Of a DNA stretch of 64,000 nt, positions 1 through 12,160 are shown one piece after another (position 1 is the stretch's first letter; each line of letters starts with the position of its first letter). The DNA comes from Anaeramoeba flamelloides (lineage: Eukaryota > Metamonada > Anaeramoebidae). Location of the stretch: positions 5,540,501 through 5,604,500 of the forward strand of contig JANTQA010000012.1 of the NCBI GenBank assembly GCA_027625915.1, read 5' to 3'. Under the pieces are notes generated by a model. It worked only from the letters and a program-made list of their open reading frames with translations. It had not been told where the DNA came from and made no database searches. The translations under genes and the position numbers were made by a program.

Positions 1-882
1 ATGATAATTGTTGGTTCCGATGAACTGCGATAAGATTTGTTCATTATAAAAGTTCAAAGCCTCCTCTGTGAAATTTTTAAAAAGAATTCTCTTTTCTTCT
101 TTCAAGACTTTGCTCTCCTCAGTTGGATAATTTTTTTCTGTTAAGAGGAAAGTTGGTAATAAGAATTGGTATTCCCGATAATTGCATCTCCTTTGCGCAC
201 AAAACTTTTTTGGGACCTTTTGGATCCCCCACACTCGGATGTACTCGGGTAACTCCTTGTTCACCAATTCGACGATCTTTTCCTCGGTATCGATCATAAG
301 CATCTTAAAAACAACATATTGCCTTGCAGCATGAACACCCTTGTCTGTTCTTCCTGCCCGTGACCACCCCACTTTTTTGATATCGTTTTTATTTTGTTCT
401 GAGATCGCACCAATCTTTGCAAAGGCATTTACGAGATCTAATTCGATCGTCTTAAGATTCACTAACTCGCCATATTGGATCTGAAGTCCGTGGTAGCCCG
501 TTCCGCGATAACCAAACATCACAGCTACCTTCCTTTTCGGTGCTTTTTTCGCTTGCTCGTCGTTACCCGAATTGGTGTTGTTTCTTTTTCTTTTCATTTC
601 TTGTGATTCCTCTTTATTGTCTTCTAATTTTGGTTTCTCTTGTGTACTGAACTTCCTTTTGCGATACTCAGGGATATTTTTCGCATGTCTTTCTTTTCTT
701 TTTTGTCTTTTTTTTTTATTTTTCCTTTTTTTTCTTTCCTTTTCTCTTTCGTTTCCGCTTTCTTTTTCTTTTTTTTTTTTTTTTTTTTTTTTTTCTGTTT
801 TTGCTTTGGTTTTTCCTTTGGAAAGCTGTTGTTTGCTATTCTGACTTGAAGTGTTTGCTTTTATACCATAAATATTTCCCAT
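1..882 (-). CDS. PUS1: tRNA pseudouridine synthase, PUS1/TruA family (3' end outside window)
   Basis: The enzyme isomerises uridine to pseudouridine in tRNA and, in eukaryotes, usually acts in the nucleus. The visible 294 residues are one open frame. The first ATG after an in-frame stop is at 882, and a second ATG lies at 597. The first ~95 residues are a basic Lys-rich tail that includes a poly-Lys run from a poly-A tract. The domain begins with GYRGTGYHGLQ, the eukaryotic PUS1 form of motif I. It is followed by AGRTDKGVHAARQ, which holds the catalytic Asp of the family, and later by CAQRRCNYREYQFLLP. The frame is still open at base 1, so the C-terminal part of the catalytic domain is missing only because the window ends. 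The PUS1 rather than PUS3 or TruA assignment rests on the GTGYxG motif. No intron is seen. Confidence 0.86.
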   Translation of the reverse strand, partial: MGNIYGIKANTSSQNSKQQLSKGKTKAKTEKKKKKKKKEKESGNEREKERKKRKNKKKRQKRKERHAKNIPEYRKRKFSTQEKPKLEDNKEESQEMKRKRNNTNSGNDEQAKKAPKRKVAVMFGYRGTGYHGLQIQYGELVNLKTIELDLVNAFAKIGAISEQNKNDIKKVGWSRAGRTDKGVHAARQYVVFKMLMIDTEEKIVELVNKELPEYIRVWGIQKVPKKFCAQRRCNYREYQFLLPTFLLTEKNYPTEESKVLKEEKRILFKNFTEEALNFYNEQILSQFIGTNNYH

Positions 883-3769
883 AAAATCACAGATAAATTA
901 ATTAATAATACAACAAAACATAAAAAAATGATAGTAAATTCAAACTGTTCAACTTTGTTTCTATTTTGAAAATAAAACGAGCAACCCAGAACAAATTTTT
1001 CTTGAAAGTGTATATCATAAATACGTTACTTCATTTTTGATTAAATATCAATTCGTTTGGGTTTTTGAAAAATAAATCTGAAAAAATATTCACTTATTTT
1101 CCTCTTATTTTTCTTTTACAAAGAGAGTTTTTGAAAAAAAAAGTACTATACTGTACTTTATGTCCCTAATTTGAAAAGGAAAATAATAAATGAAGTGACA
1201 ATTGCCAATATTTTTTCTTTATTGTTGTCTTATTAACCCATTCAGACCTGTTTATCTCATATTTCAAAATGAAAAGTTAGTGTTGTATTTTTTGATAAGA
1301 TCATTACAACACAAGATCGTGGAAACTATACAATGAACAAACCATATAAATTTGGTATTGGGTACTTAAATTTTTTATGATTTAAATTGAAATTCGAAAC
1401 ATTCAAGAATGAATTTTAAAAGATATCTCAAAAAATAGAGTAAATTTTTGATATAAATTTTATTTATCAAAAAAAAATCAATAAATTGAATAAAATTGAG
1501 ACAATTCTAGAAAATTTTGAAGAAAATAGATTTCATCATTTAAATTTTAATAGAAAATAAGAACGAGGTTACTTTTAAAATTGACTTTAAAGTGAGAATA
1601 CTATTGGATAGTGAATTAGGTGTTCTATTAGTAAAAGAAGAAAAAAAAGTACAAGTTTTTTTGAAATTTTGTTTTATTCAAAAGAGACAGTTTTTTTTGA
1701 TCAAAGTCTAAAAGAAAAGATCAATTTTTTTTTCTAAAATCCTAATAATGAGAATATTATTAATGATAATTCACCATATAAACAAACTAACAGATATCAT
1801 ATAATATGTTACTTCATATTTTAACAAGATTTTCTCAATAATAGAGACAGCTTTGGATTTAAAAAAGAAGTGACAATTTATCTTTGTTTAAAGACTTTAA
1901 TTGCCAGAACCTTGCTTATTAAAGAATTTTTTTGAGAGTCCACGGGATATTTAAAACTTTGAGATAAAAAAATCATTTACTGCTTTATTTATGACAAGAA
2001 CCAACCAACCTAAAGTAATTCACAGTTGAAATCATTAATTATTCAATTTTTTGGAACATTTTTTGATTAAATTTTTGAGTTTTATTAAATTTAGTTTTTG
2101 ATCTAGAAATGTGTTTATGTGAATTCTTAAAATTATTCAAAAAAAAAAAAAAGTACCTAAAAGGTTTAAATTTTTAACAAATATTAGAATATCAAACAAA
2201 TTAATTTTCTAAATATTATTTTTCTGGATTGAAATTCAAAAAATATAATATTTTTGGAATATTAATCAGAATTAGAAATATTTTTTCAAAAAATGAAATT
2301 ATTATTCATCTTTGTGAAATTTTTTTCAAATAGGAAGTAATTTTTTTCCTAATTTATTTAAAAAAATATTTGTTCGACTAACAATTACAAATAAAATCAA
2401 GTAAAAGATGATGTAATTGTATCAAATAACATAGATTAGATTGGTAAAAAATAAATTTTTTTTCTATTTTTTTCTTAACCAATTTTGTCATTTTTTTGAT
2501 TTCAAAGTTATAATTAGTATGGAAATATATTAATCACATGTTTATTTTTAAATTCTTATGGTATTAAAACATTCAACTGTTTAATTAAAGAAATAATTTT
2601 AATGATTCAATTTCTCAGAAACTTAGACACCTAAAATTGGTTAAACACACTTATTGCTGTTAAGTGTAAAGTACTTTTAAAAAATAAATAAATAAAAAAA
2701 AAAAATATATTCTTACAAATTAAAACTAAATTTCTTAAAATTTTCAAAAATTGAAATTTCAAAATGAAGTAAAAACTCCATTATTAAAATACCAGATCCA
2801 TTTTAAATAGAATTTTTCTAAATGAATTATTCTTTTCAAAAAAGTATGATCATGGCCAAATTTCAAAATTGGTGGCAAACTTTATTATTATGATTATTTT
2901 CTTTTTGCATTTGTCTTTCAAACAATAAAGTGATTACAAAATATTTTTATTTTTTAATTTAAATTATTTATTATCTCTAAATCATCATATAAAATACATT
3001 ATAAAAAAAAAATAATTTAACAACTTTTTTTGTGATGAAAAATCTTCCCCTATTGTTGAAATTAATATACATTTTTCTTATTTTTCAAAAAGTTCAAAAT
3101 TCAACACATTTTAAAATTATTTCAAAAAAAAAATATAAACAGCAAAGAAGGAAGAAATTTTATTGCCTATAAAGGAAGTATATAAAATTTCTTCAAACAT
3201 ACACTGACAACATTTTATACTTTTTATAAAAATTTATTGAATTTCAAAAAATTTTATAATACTTATTTTAAACTTGAAAAAAATATAATTTTTTGATTCA
3301 AAGAACAGTTTAAATCAATTTTTTCTCTTTATCAACTCAAAAAATCAGAGAAAAAAAACCAAACAATCAAATAAAAAATTCTCCTAAAATACTTTTTTAA
3401 AACTTGGAAAATTCAACTTATAACTTTGAGAAATAATTTTTCAATTTGAAAAGTTTCTAAGATAATTATTTTTAAATTCCTAATCTTAGAATCTTTTCAT
3501 AACAATTCAAATTAAAACTATTATTTCAACGACAATTAGATTATTTGGGGTCATAAGGAGTATATATATATATTTACAATATAAATTATAATACCTTGTT
3601 ATTCTCATTTTACCTTTATATATTAAATGATTTAATTGTTATGAAAAAAAAAACAAAACAAAAAAAAAATTATTAGATATTAATTATTTAATATAATGAT
3701 GTTTAACATTTGTAAATTGAAAGTTTTAAATAATAATTTCATGAATAATAACACTGATAGTTTATTACG
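883..3769. other. Intergenic, no gene seen
   Basis: This is A/T-rich sequence without a supported open frame. It includes one repeat fragment near 2035-2115 whose inverted copy lies near 20570-20665. Nothing else was recognised. Confidence 0.6.
2035..2115 (-). repeat. Dispersed repeat J, copy 1
   Basis: The reverse complement shares ATAAACACATTTCTAGATC and the following ~60 bases with 20570-20665 on the plus strand. No ends or coding capacity were identified, so the type of element is unknown. Confidence 0.5.
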
Positions 3770-6700
3770 TTAGATGAATATATTTGAAATATCAAGAATT
3801 GGGTCTTTATTTTTTTTTATTTGAAAAAGATACAACTGACCATCAGTATACATGATGTATAATAAAAATTGCGAATAAGGGACAAGATTACCCGAAGGGA
3901 TTTTTAATATTGAAATACCGTATATGGGGTAGCTTATGGATTCTAAACCTTCAGGGAGGATTGCTTCAGGTAATATATGGTAATGATAATCTTCTACATG
4001 TATATCTTTGCTTTTTATATTGGCTAATTGTTTTAATTTGTACTTATTTTGATTAACAAGTTGCTCATTAAAAGACTCTTCTCTAATATTTTCAGAATTT
4101 TCTTCATTTATATCAATATCTTGAATATTACCGAAATTAATTTCATTATTTGTATTTGTATTATTATTTCTAACAACCTCATTATTTATATTAATTTCAA
4201 AGGTTTCTTCTATTTCTTCAAATGCGTTGCTTTCATTTGTTTCATTTGTTTCATTTCTCTCATTTATTCCGTTTATTCCGTTTCTTTCGTTTGTTTCATT
4301 TGCTTCATTTGCTTCATTTTCGATATTTTCGATATTTTCGTTTTCTTGAAGATCAACATTTTCTTCATTATTATCCCTTTTTTGATTATTTTCATTTTTT
4401 TTGTTTATTGCTTTTAATCGAAATTTAATTATCTTTTCTCTTTCTTTTTCAATCTCTTCTGTTTTTTTTTTAATTTTAACCAAGCTGGATATGTTGACCT
4501 TTCCAGCACCCTGTGAACCCGTGATTACAATTCCAAGTTCTGAAACATAATACAAAGAAGATAATCTATCCATTCCGCGCAATGATCTATCATTTATTTT
4601 TTTTTTTGGGATTGTATGATAAAGCGTAGCTAAGGGCCTTTTTTCATCAAAAGTTGAAACAAAAAATAGATGATTCTTTGAACAATATAATAGTTTATTT
4701 GGTGATACCTTTTTTACCCCCTTGGGGCTATCGTTAAAAAGATTAATAGTATTTTGATATGGTCTCTCATAATTTTCGTTATATGGATTTAAAATATTTA
4801 ATTGATCATGAAAATTTTCTTTATTATTTCGAATTTGTTTATTTCCGTCCATTAATGCAGGGAGCGAATCCAGAGATGGGTACTCTTCTCTCATATCCGA
4901 GTCGCTTTCAGTTAATAAGACCGAATCTACTGTTCTGATATTGATTTCACTTTCTTCTTCATCATTATTGATTTGAAATTCTTGTGATCCAGATCCTTCA
5001 TCAGAATTTTGTGTTTCGATTTCTTCTTCACTTGTTTGTGTTTGCTCATTTATTTCTTGTTCCTGTCTCTGTCCCTGTCTCTGTCCCTGTTCCTGTACCT
5101 GTTGATTTATTTCTATTTGTTCTTCATTGGTTTGATTTTGCTGCTGTTGATTTATTTGGATTTCTTCTTGTAATTCTTGTGGTTCTTGGTTCATTGAATT
5201 AAATTGTTGTTCATTTTCTATTTCTAATTCAATTTCTAAATCAGATTGCTGCTGTTGATCTTGATCTTGATCTTGTTCATTTATTTCTATTTCTTGTTCA
5301 TTAGTTTGATTTTGTTGCTGTTCATTTCTTTGAATTTCTTCCTGAAATTCTGAATTGCTTGATTCGATTTCTTCTTCGTTTATTTCTATTTGATCTTGCA
5401 TTTGTTGATTTTCTTCTTCTTCTTCTTCTTCTTCTTCTTGCTGTTCATTCAATTGTCTTTGATGATCAATTATTTCTTCTTGTTGTTGTTCGTTTTCAAA
5501 TATCTTCTTAATTTCTTTTTCTACAGGCTGTTGCTCTTTGTCATAAAAATTAATATTATTTTGATCTTTGTGAGAATTTTTAGTTGTTTTTGATACAAAT
5601 GGCCAATCTATTGAATTAATTTCTTTATTTGTAACCAAACTAACAGTTCTTATTTGATTTGTTTTTTTAGAATCTAACATTTCATTTTTTTCAAGAAGTA
5701 TTTCTTCTTCATCTCCACTAAATTCAAAATCATCTTCAATTTCTAATTCTTCACCTTGCTCACCCTCTTCTCCCTGTTCGTTCTGTTCGTCCTGTTCGCT
5801 TTGTGAACTATTTTCATTCAATTGGTTATCGTTTTGTTGAATAATATTATCTTCATCATCAAATTCCGAAAATATATTTCTTAATTGGGTGTTATTAACA
5901 AAATTTCTCAATAATAACCACATTCCTTCATGGGTTATATCACCTCCAATCAAATCCCCAAAGCCTCTTCTACTTCTTGCTATTGAACGAAGAATCTGAT
6001 GATACATTTTTCTTCCACGAGAGCCTTGACAGTATGTGTAACCAAATTTTTTATGTTGTTCTTCAATTAAAGGCTCTATTTGAGAAGCAGTCATTTCTGT
6101 CATCCCCTGTACAGAACTATTATCAACCCAACAAACAGACCAATTCCATTCATCAATAAATGATGCATTATAAGTTATTTCACCCGTATACAAATCCCAA
6201 ACCTTGACTGAACCGTCAATTGAAATAGAAGCAATTTTATCTGCAGTGCTTGCTATGTCAATAGAAGGTATATTGTGCCTATGCCCCACAAGTTCATATT
6301 TTTTTTTTTTGAGGATTTGATCCTTTTCTTTTAAGAATCTCATTCTCTTTTCTTCTTTTTCTTTTTCCTTTTCCTTCTTGGTTTTATTTTCTGTTTGGTT
6401 TCCTATTTTTGTTTCTGCTTCCTTTTTCTTTTCGTTTTCTTTTTCGTTTTCTTTTTCCTTTTCCTTTTCCTTTTCTTTTTCTTTTTCTTTTTCGTTTTCT
6501 TTTTCGTTTTCATTTTCATTTTCATTTTCATTTTCGTTTTCATTTTCTTTAATTGTTTTTAATAAATTGTTTTTTTTTTTTTTGTTGATACTTTCTTTTA
6601 TCATTTCTTTATTACAGTTTCCTCTTAATAAATTCCAAACAGTAATTTTATGTGAGTTTGAACCGACAGCCAAAAAATTTTGTGAAGATGAAAGCGACCA

Positions 6701-7081
6701 AGTAGATTCACCATAATTATGGAATACCAAAGGATCATTAATGGTACGATCAATCAAGGATTTTTTTTTTACAAGATCATAAATAACCCAAAGATTTGTA
6801 ACTCCTTTATCTGTTGTTGCAATTAAAACAAGAAATTGATCAAAGATCGTACTCGTTTTGATTTGGTTAATTGGGCCAGAGCCTAATGTACAATCTAATG
6901 TTGAGATCACCTTTGTTGTTGGTATTCCTTGGACATGAGAAAAAATATTCACTGACTCATTTTCAGCTATAAAGAGAAAAGGTGGTTCATTTATTACACA
7001 CAACATGTTCATTTTCCATTCAGAAAGTTCATAGTCAACCAACTGAATTGTTTTAAGGTGTGTTATTTCAATGTTTGTCAT
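3770..7081 (-). CDS. CRT10-like WD40-repeat protein
   Basis: This single-exon gene encodes about 1103 residues. The first true ATG is at 7081, giving MTNIEITHLK. In order the protein shows GESTWSLSSSQNFLAVGSNS, a Lys-Glu-rich insertion, VGHRHNIPSI with DGSVKVWDLYTGE, a very long acidic Gln/Glu/Asn-rich region, MDRLSSLYYVSELGIVITGS, and a last block PIYGISILKIP with YTDGQLYLFQIK. The same blocks in the same order occur in the fungal CRT10 family, from memory: SAWGL..AVSSNTH, HNIPSI, NRL..L..PEL..VVGSQ, PLYGI. Yeast Crt10 is a WD40 protein that affects ribonucleotide reductase gene expression. Whether the protist protein does this is unknown. The propeller blades are split by low-complexity insertions, which inflate the length. 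The assignment is from motif order only; a generic WD40 scaffold is the alternative. Confidence 0.62.
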   Translation of the reverse strand: MTNIEITHLKTIQLVDYELSEWKMNMLCVINEPPFLFIAENESVNIFSHVQGIPTTKVISTLDCTLGSGPINQIKTSTIFDQFLVLIATTDKGVTNLWVIYDLVKKKSLIDRTINDPLVFHNYGESTWSLSSSQNFLAVGSNSHKITVWNLLRGNCNKEMIKESINKKKKNNLLKTIKENENENENENENENEKENEKEKEKEKEKEKEKENEKENEKKKEAETKIGNQTENKTKKEKEKEKEEKRMRFLKEKDQILKKKKYELVGHRHNIPSIDIASTADKIASISIDGSVKVWDLYTGEITYNASFIDEWNWSVCWVDNSSVQGMTEMTASQIEPLIEEQHKKFGYTYCQGSRGRKMYHQILRSIARSRRGFGDLIGGDITHEGMWLLLRNFVNNTQLRNIFSEFDDEDNIIQQNDNQLNENSSQSEQDEQNEQGEEGEQGEELEIEDDFEFSGDEEEILLEKNEMLDSKKTNQIRTVSLVTNKEINSIDWPFVSKTTKNSHKDQNNINFYDKEQQPVEKEIKKIFENEQQQEEIIDHQRQLNEQQEEEEEEEEENQQMQDQIEINEEEIESSNSEFQEEIQRNEQQQNQTNEQEIEINEQDQDQDQQQQSDLEIELEIENEQQFNSMNQEPQELQEEIQINQQQQNQTNEEQIEINQQVQEQGQRQGQRQEQEINEQTQTSEEEIETQNSDEGSGSQEFQINNDEEESEINIRTVDSVLLTESDSDMREEYPSLDSLPALMDGNKQIRNNKENFHDQLNILNPYNENYERPYQNTINLFNDSPKGVKKVSPNKLLYCSKNHLFFVSTFDEKRPLATLYHTIPKKKINDRSLRGMDRLSSLYYVSELGIVITGSQGAGKVNISSLVKIKKKTEEIEKEREKIIKFRLKAINKKNENNQKRDNNEENVDLQENENIENIENEANEANETNERNGINGINERNETNETNESNAFEEIEETFEININNEVVRNNNTNTNNEINFGNIQDIDINEENSENIREESFNEQLVNQNKYKLKQLANIKSKDIHVEDYHYHILPEAILPEGLESISYPIYGISILKIPSGNLVPYSQFLLYIMYTDGQLYLFQIKKNKDPILDISNIFI

Positions 7082-8062
7082 TTTGTAATGCAATAAAAGA
7101 TTGAATTATTTTAAAGCCAAATTGAAAAGTAAAAAAAATGAAATATGGTTGGAAGTGTGACCATTTATATATTTGGCCTTGAATAATGAGTTTGGTCATA
7201 ATTTGTGCATTTTGTTTTAGAGAGGAAAGTTTGACCGAGTTTCTTTTTTGAAGATGCGCTGATCAACATATCAGGTATTTTGTTTTTTAGTCAAAATATT
7301 TTTTCTCAATTTTTAAAATTTTTGTATTACTTCATTTGACTATAATTCTTCTTATCTTTGAAATGTTTAGTAATGAAAAATAAAAATTAAAGAGATTATT
7401 GTTAGAGTTGTTGTTTTTTCGAGTTATTTGAGATTAATTTTTTTCTTTTTGTCTTGAAAAATGTGATTCTTTTGCTTTTTTTGGTGTCAAAAATTACTTT
7501 GATTTTGAAATAGTCTTAAAATTTCAACTTGGAAATTAAAAATTAAATTTTAGACTTTAAAATACGGAAAATATTTTCCATTGAGATGAAATTAATTTAA
7601 CCCATAAAAATGAATTATTTGAGATATCTAATAATAATATATATATATACGAGTTCTTTTGGAATTAATAACTTGGATTATAATTAATAAATATTTCAAC
7701 TTTTGAGTAATATTTTAAGTATTTTTTAGATCTCGCATTTTTTTATTAAAAATCAAATAATATTGTATCTAATAAAATTAAATATCAAAGTTTAAACCAA
7801 ACCATTTCCTTCAAAAACATTTATCAAATCCAGTGATCAACTTTGATTTAGATTGAAATTTCTTAAATTCTGGAGTTTTTTTAATTAATTAAAAAAATAG
7901 AAATATATTTATTTTTAATAAGAGAAATTAATTTCTACAATTTGTGCTGGTTTGGTAATCGCTGATTTATTTTAGCTTAATAAAAAAATTTAATTTTTTT
8001 TTATATAATAATTTACACTAACCAAAAAAATTTTTTCATGTAATTCGTTGTAAAGATGGTAC

Positions 8063-8884
8063 TAAATTAGATATCAAAATTTTTGACTCACTTTATAATG
8101 TTAATAGAAATTGTTATGAGGCTTTATTCAGTCTTTTTATCTAAAAAAATATTTTCAAATTTTTGGATCAGAATCATTTTTTCTTGGTTGTGCAAATTTT
8201 AGTTTTGCTTTTTCAAATTTTTCTTTTTCTTTTGTTTTTATTTTTCTTTTATATTTTTTTCTTTTTTTTTCTTTTTCTAATTTTTGTTTTGCTTTTTTTT
8301 TTTTTTTTTTTTTTTTTTGCAAAAGATAAGTTGAAAAAAAAAAGAGATCTTTTAAAAGATCAATGATCACAAAGAAAACTTCAACTATGTAATTTCTTTA
8401 AAAATGACTTGGATCATTCGTAAAAAATCTTGTTGTTAACCTTTTTTTAGTAAAAATTCAGTAATAAAAAATCTGTAATGCTTATTTCAAAAATTGTGAC
8501 TCACATTTTTTTAGTTTTTGAGTTTTTTTTTTAATTTTTATAATATTGTGTTTTTATACAGTCAGTTCCACTTTTAAGACACAAACTTTCAACCAAATTT
8601 AGGTCATAAAAAAATCTCAAATTCAGGTACATTTTTTGTAAAATTTTTTTAGATTATTTTATTATTATCAGAAATTTGTGCCTTAATTTGAGATTTTTCA
8701 TTGTGCCTTCAAATTTAGTTCAAAGTAAGTGTCTTAGATGTGAAACTGACTTTATATTTATAATGATTTAAAAGTGAATTACAAATCAGTTTGAAAAATT
8801 TGTTGGTCTTGAAAACTCAAGGATATATATATTTGATGTCTTTTTATTATTTCAGGTGAATCACAATTTTTGAAATGGTGTTTA
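8063..8884 (-). mobile_element. MITE-like element B, copy 1, with nested element
   Basis: The ends are an imperfect inverted pair: TAAATTAGATATCAAAATTT on the left and, reversed, TAAACACCATTTCAAAAATT on the right, each flanked by TA. The interior matches 31360-31948 in opposite orientation over most of its length, including TCAGAATCATTTTTTC and ACAAATCAG blocks. Copy 2 lacks the segment at 8557-8754, which shows that this segment was inserted later. There is no transposase, so it is a non-autonomous DNA element, probably of Tc1/mariner type given the TA ends. Confidence 0.7.
8557..8754 (+). mobile_element. MITE-like element M, copy 1 (nested in B)
   Basis: A roughly 200-bp element with inverted ends: CAGTCAGTTCCACTTTTAAG on the left and a matching inverted GTGAAACTGAC end on the right, flanked by TA. 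A second copy at 36619-36819 has the same ends. It lies inside element B, and the B copy near 31.4 kb has the empty site. Confidence 0.75.
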
Positions 8885-9689
8885 ATTTGTCAATATTGTT
8901 GAATATTAATATAAAAAGCATTAAATTTTTATATTCTATTTTTTAAGGGAAATGACAATTTTCTTCAGAAAGTACTCAGATATAAATTGGCCACATTTTC
9001 CCAAAAAGGTTCATCAACAACAAATCCTATAATCCAATAGATTTGTATATGATAATGACAAAATTATCTCTTTTTAAAATTATTTTTTCTGAATATCAAT
9101 TTGTTTTTATTCAAAAAATGAGCTATTCCTGAAAAAAAAAACAAAGATACGAATTTGCGTTGTTATTGTTGTTGTTAGAAATTCCAAGGAAAGAGTTTAA
9201 AAACCCTAACTAAATAGATACCTCTTCAAATTCATGAAGACTTATTTAATTAAAATAAAATTTCCTCTAAATACTATTTACCTCATTTACCAAAGATTTA
9301 TACAAAAGAATACATATTTTATTACAAGGTTGAATGAATTTTTTTATAAATACACAGACTTTTGGTGAAAATCTCGTGATATGATTTACATAATTCTCTT
9401 TTTTTCTTTTTGTATTAATTCTGTTTGAGTTATTTTATCAGTTTTTTAATAATAAAAATGAAATTCCCATTTTGAAATTGAAAAATTGTCGTTTTTAGTT
9501 TTTGTTTCAAATTTCTTTATTCATTTTTAAGAATTTTTTTTCCTACTTGAATGACATAAATTGGTTTTAAAACGCTCACTAAATGAATATTTTTACATAA
9601 ATATGAACAGGTTCAAAATTTTTACCTTCTGACGACAATTGCTCTTATTTGTTTTTTTTTTGATTTTGCTTTGATTTAGTTTTTTTTTT

Positions 9690-10115
9690 TTTTTCTAAAA
9701 TCCGAATTGAAGAGTGTAAGGTTAATATATTAGAATCTATATATATTAATATTACATTTACTTTATGAGTTGTCATCTGAAATTTTTATTTAACTTTAGT
9801 TTTATTTGGTGGTTTAAAAAAATTTATTTTTTCATTTAGTTAATTGATAAAAAGTAAATCAAAAGTTTCTTTTCAAAAACCCAAAAATCAAAATTAATTC
9901 TTACATACTTACTAATTCACTGAAAAACCATCAATTGGGATTTCGGGGGAAAATATATATTTATATATAGAAATTGCCTTTTTCAACTATTATTAAAAAT
10001 CATACCAAGTCTAAGATCTATCAACTAAGAACCAATTTAACAAATAGCAACACCTGATATAATATATTTTTTTTAACAAATTATTAGTGATTGTAAATAA
10101 TAAATAGGGTATATT
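9690..10115. mobile_element. Palindromic element D, copy 1 (degenerate)
   Basis: It shares CCGAATTGAAGAGTGTAAG, a TTTGGTGG/TTTGGAGC centre and a right arm around ATCATACCAAGTCTAAGATC with the clearer copy at 17127-17692 in the same orientation. The left arm is decayed. Confidence 0.5.
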
Positions 10116-10480
10116 GCCAACAAATTATACTATTTTTTATCATTTTCGAAAAATACTCTTTTCTGTTTTCTTAGTGTAACCAATTAAAGATACTATTCTA
10201 TTGACAAAAAAAAAGCAAAGGAATAATTAGAGAAGGAAAAATACAAACCATTTCTTTGAAATCCTATTTGTGAAAGAAAATTAGACAATGAAAATGAAGT
10301 TAAAATTCTATCCCCTTTATTATTCATGTCCCAATAAATATTCAAGAATATCCATATTTGGAACCCAGTTGTGTCGTTTTTACATAACTGTAAATACAAA
10401 ACCTTAACATAATACAATGATATTTTCTTACAACTCTGATTCAAACAAATTTATTTTTCTAATTTTGTAATGAAAAATCA

Positions 10481-12002
10481 ATGCGCTCGCTAATCCAAAG
10501 ATTTTCACCACATAAAAAAGTTGTTGAGGATGAAAAAACAAGAAATAATAACAACAAAGATAATTCTGTTTCAACTAACAACACAAACACCAAATTAGAG
10601 ATCTCAATTGTTCTGCCAACATATGGATCAATTTCTGATTTAAAAAAATATCATCTTTGCAAAACAACAAATAAAATAATCCAAACGGATTCTTCTTCTT
10701 CGGAAAAAAAGATCGAAAAGAGAAGAACAATAAGTAACGATTATTTTGATTCTGACGAAGATTTTGGATTTGAAATAATCAAGCCAAGCTACGAATTTAT
10801 GAGTGATCCTTTTACTGGATCTGAAAGCGAAGACAAAAAAAACGAGAAAGATTTAATTGTTTTCAAAGAAAGCAGAAAACCAAAACAAAGAGAAAAAGGA
10901 AAAGGAAAAGGAAAGGAAAACGGAAAAGAAAAAGTAAAAGAAAAAGGAAAACGAAAAGAAAAACCACAAGCAAAAACAAAAAAAGAACCACAATTATCGC
11001 AAACAGACTTTTTAGAAGAGTCTGACATATTAGAGAAACTCTCTAATCTTTACCCTGTATTACCAATCATTAAACCCGTAACTACAAATACCAAAAAAAA
11101 AAAACAAGGAACCTGCTGAACCAAATGTTCCCCACATAATTGAAGAGAAACCATTTGTAAATCTCTTTGCAGAATTTATCCCACCAATAGTTGTGCTCTC
11201 TCGAAAAATGCAGAGGAGACAGAAATTGATTTCAAGAAGATTACAGGATCTAAAATTTGAATCCTTTATGTATAAAAAGGAAGTTGTCAAGGAAACAGAA
11301 AAATTTGTTAGTTGTGGGAAGAGAATTAAACACAACCTTCGAAGACTATATACCGAAATCCAAGAAACAGAAATTTTATTGAGAAATACCCTAGATCATT
11401 CGAAAAAAACATTTTTTTTGATTCAGTCTTCCAGCTATTATCACAAAATGAATTCTATGAATTCCAAAAAGAACAACAGAAAAAATAAGAAAACAAATAT
11501 AATCCAAATAAAACAAAATAAATGTAAAAAATCTCGAGAAAACAAAAAGCAAAATAATAGTATTGTACATTATAGTATTAATCTGAAAAAAAACACTCAT
11601 AAAAATAAAAATCACAACAGCAATGTTAAAAACAACAACAACAACAACAAATGTAAAAACAACAATACTTGTCATAATAAAAATCTTAATCATAATTCTT
11701 TATTGTTTTTAATGAATTCCCAAATTATAAAGCCAATAATGGAAGTTTCTTCAAACTCGAAAAAAGAATTTTTAACAAAGAAATGGATCAATTTCCAATT
11801 TAACATATTGCCCTTTTTGAAAAACCAAGAATTTAAAGATAAAAGAGAATTTTCCAGAAATATTGTTGAAACAATAATGTCAAATTTGCTAAGCAAACCA
11901 GAAGAAACTCAAAACCCTCAAAAAATATCAAAATTTAAAAAATTACTGTACAACCAAGGAATTATACTTCAATCACACAAAAATCAAGAAATGGAAAATT
12001 AA
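10481..12002 (+). CDS. Hypothetical Lys/Asn-rich protein, frame broken at a poly-A tract
   Basis: I do not recognise this protein. The first part, 10481-11119 from an ATG, has an N-terminal MRSLIQRFSPHKK, acidic Ser-rich patches (DSDEDFGFEI) and a basic Lys/Gly/Glu run, and ends just after a run of twelve A at 11093-11104. The next frame is open from within that run to 12002. It continues with a conserved-looking block (EEKPFVNLFAEFIPPIVVLS, then KMQRRQKLISRRLQDLKFES), a likely coiled coil, an Asn-rich stretch and the C-terminus KISKFKKLLYNQGII. Only a one-base length change in the poly-A run separates the two frames, and no intron signal fits. One gene of about 505 residues is therefore likely. 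No domain was identified; a nuclear or RNA-associated role is only a guess from composition. Confidence 0.6.
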
Positions 12003-12160
12003 ACGAGATTTTTCTTTTAATTATTTGCATTGTATTTATATATTATATTATAAAGCCGTTTCATTCGACTTGTGAAACTTTTTTTCATCCCTTTCATCAA
12101 TCCTGAATTTTTGGAAACCTTTTAAACTTGCTTTAAACTTGTTAAAAACTTTTTAAATTA

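Larger units (their letters stand above)
7094..10480. other. Intergenic, repeat-rich
   Basis: No supported gene. The stretch holds an 820-bp inverted-repeat element with a second element nested inside it (8063-8884) and a degenerate copy of the D palindromic element (about 9690-10115). A short exon-like frame on the minus strand near 10260-10440 is not supported well enough to call. Confidence 0.55.

Noticed and set aside
572-849. Phe-rich open frames on the plus strand
   Set aside because: Antisense of the poly-Lys tail of the PUS1 gene; no own signal.
6378-6716. Plus-strand frame of Ser-Phe repeats
   Set aside because: Antisense of the Lys-Glu insertion of the CRT10-like gene.
10193-10444. 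Minus-strand frame with an exon-like product (KNDTTGFQIWIFLNIY)
   Set aside because: Flanked by plausible splice signals, but no neighbouring exons, start or recognised domain could be found; kept only as a note.
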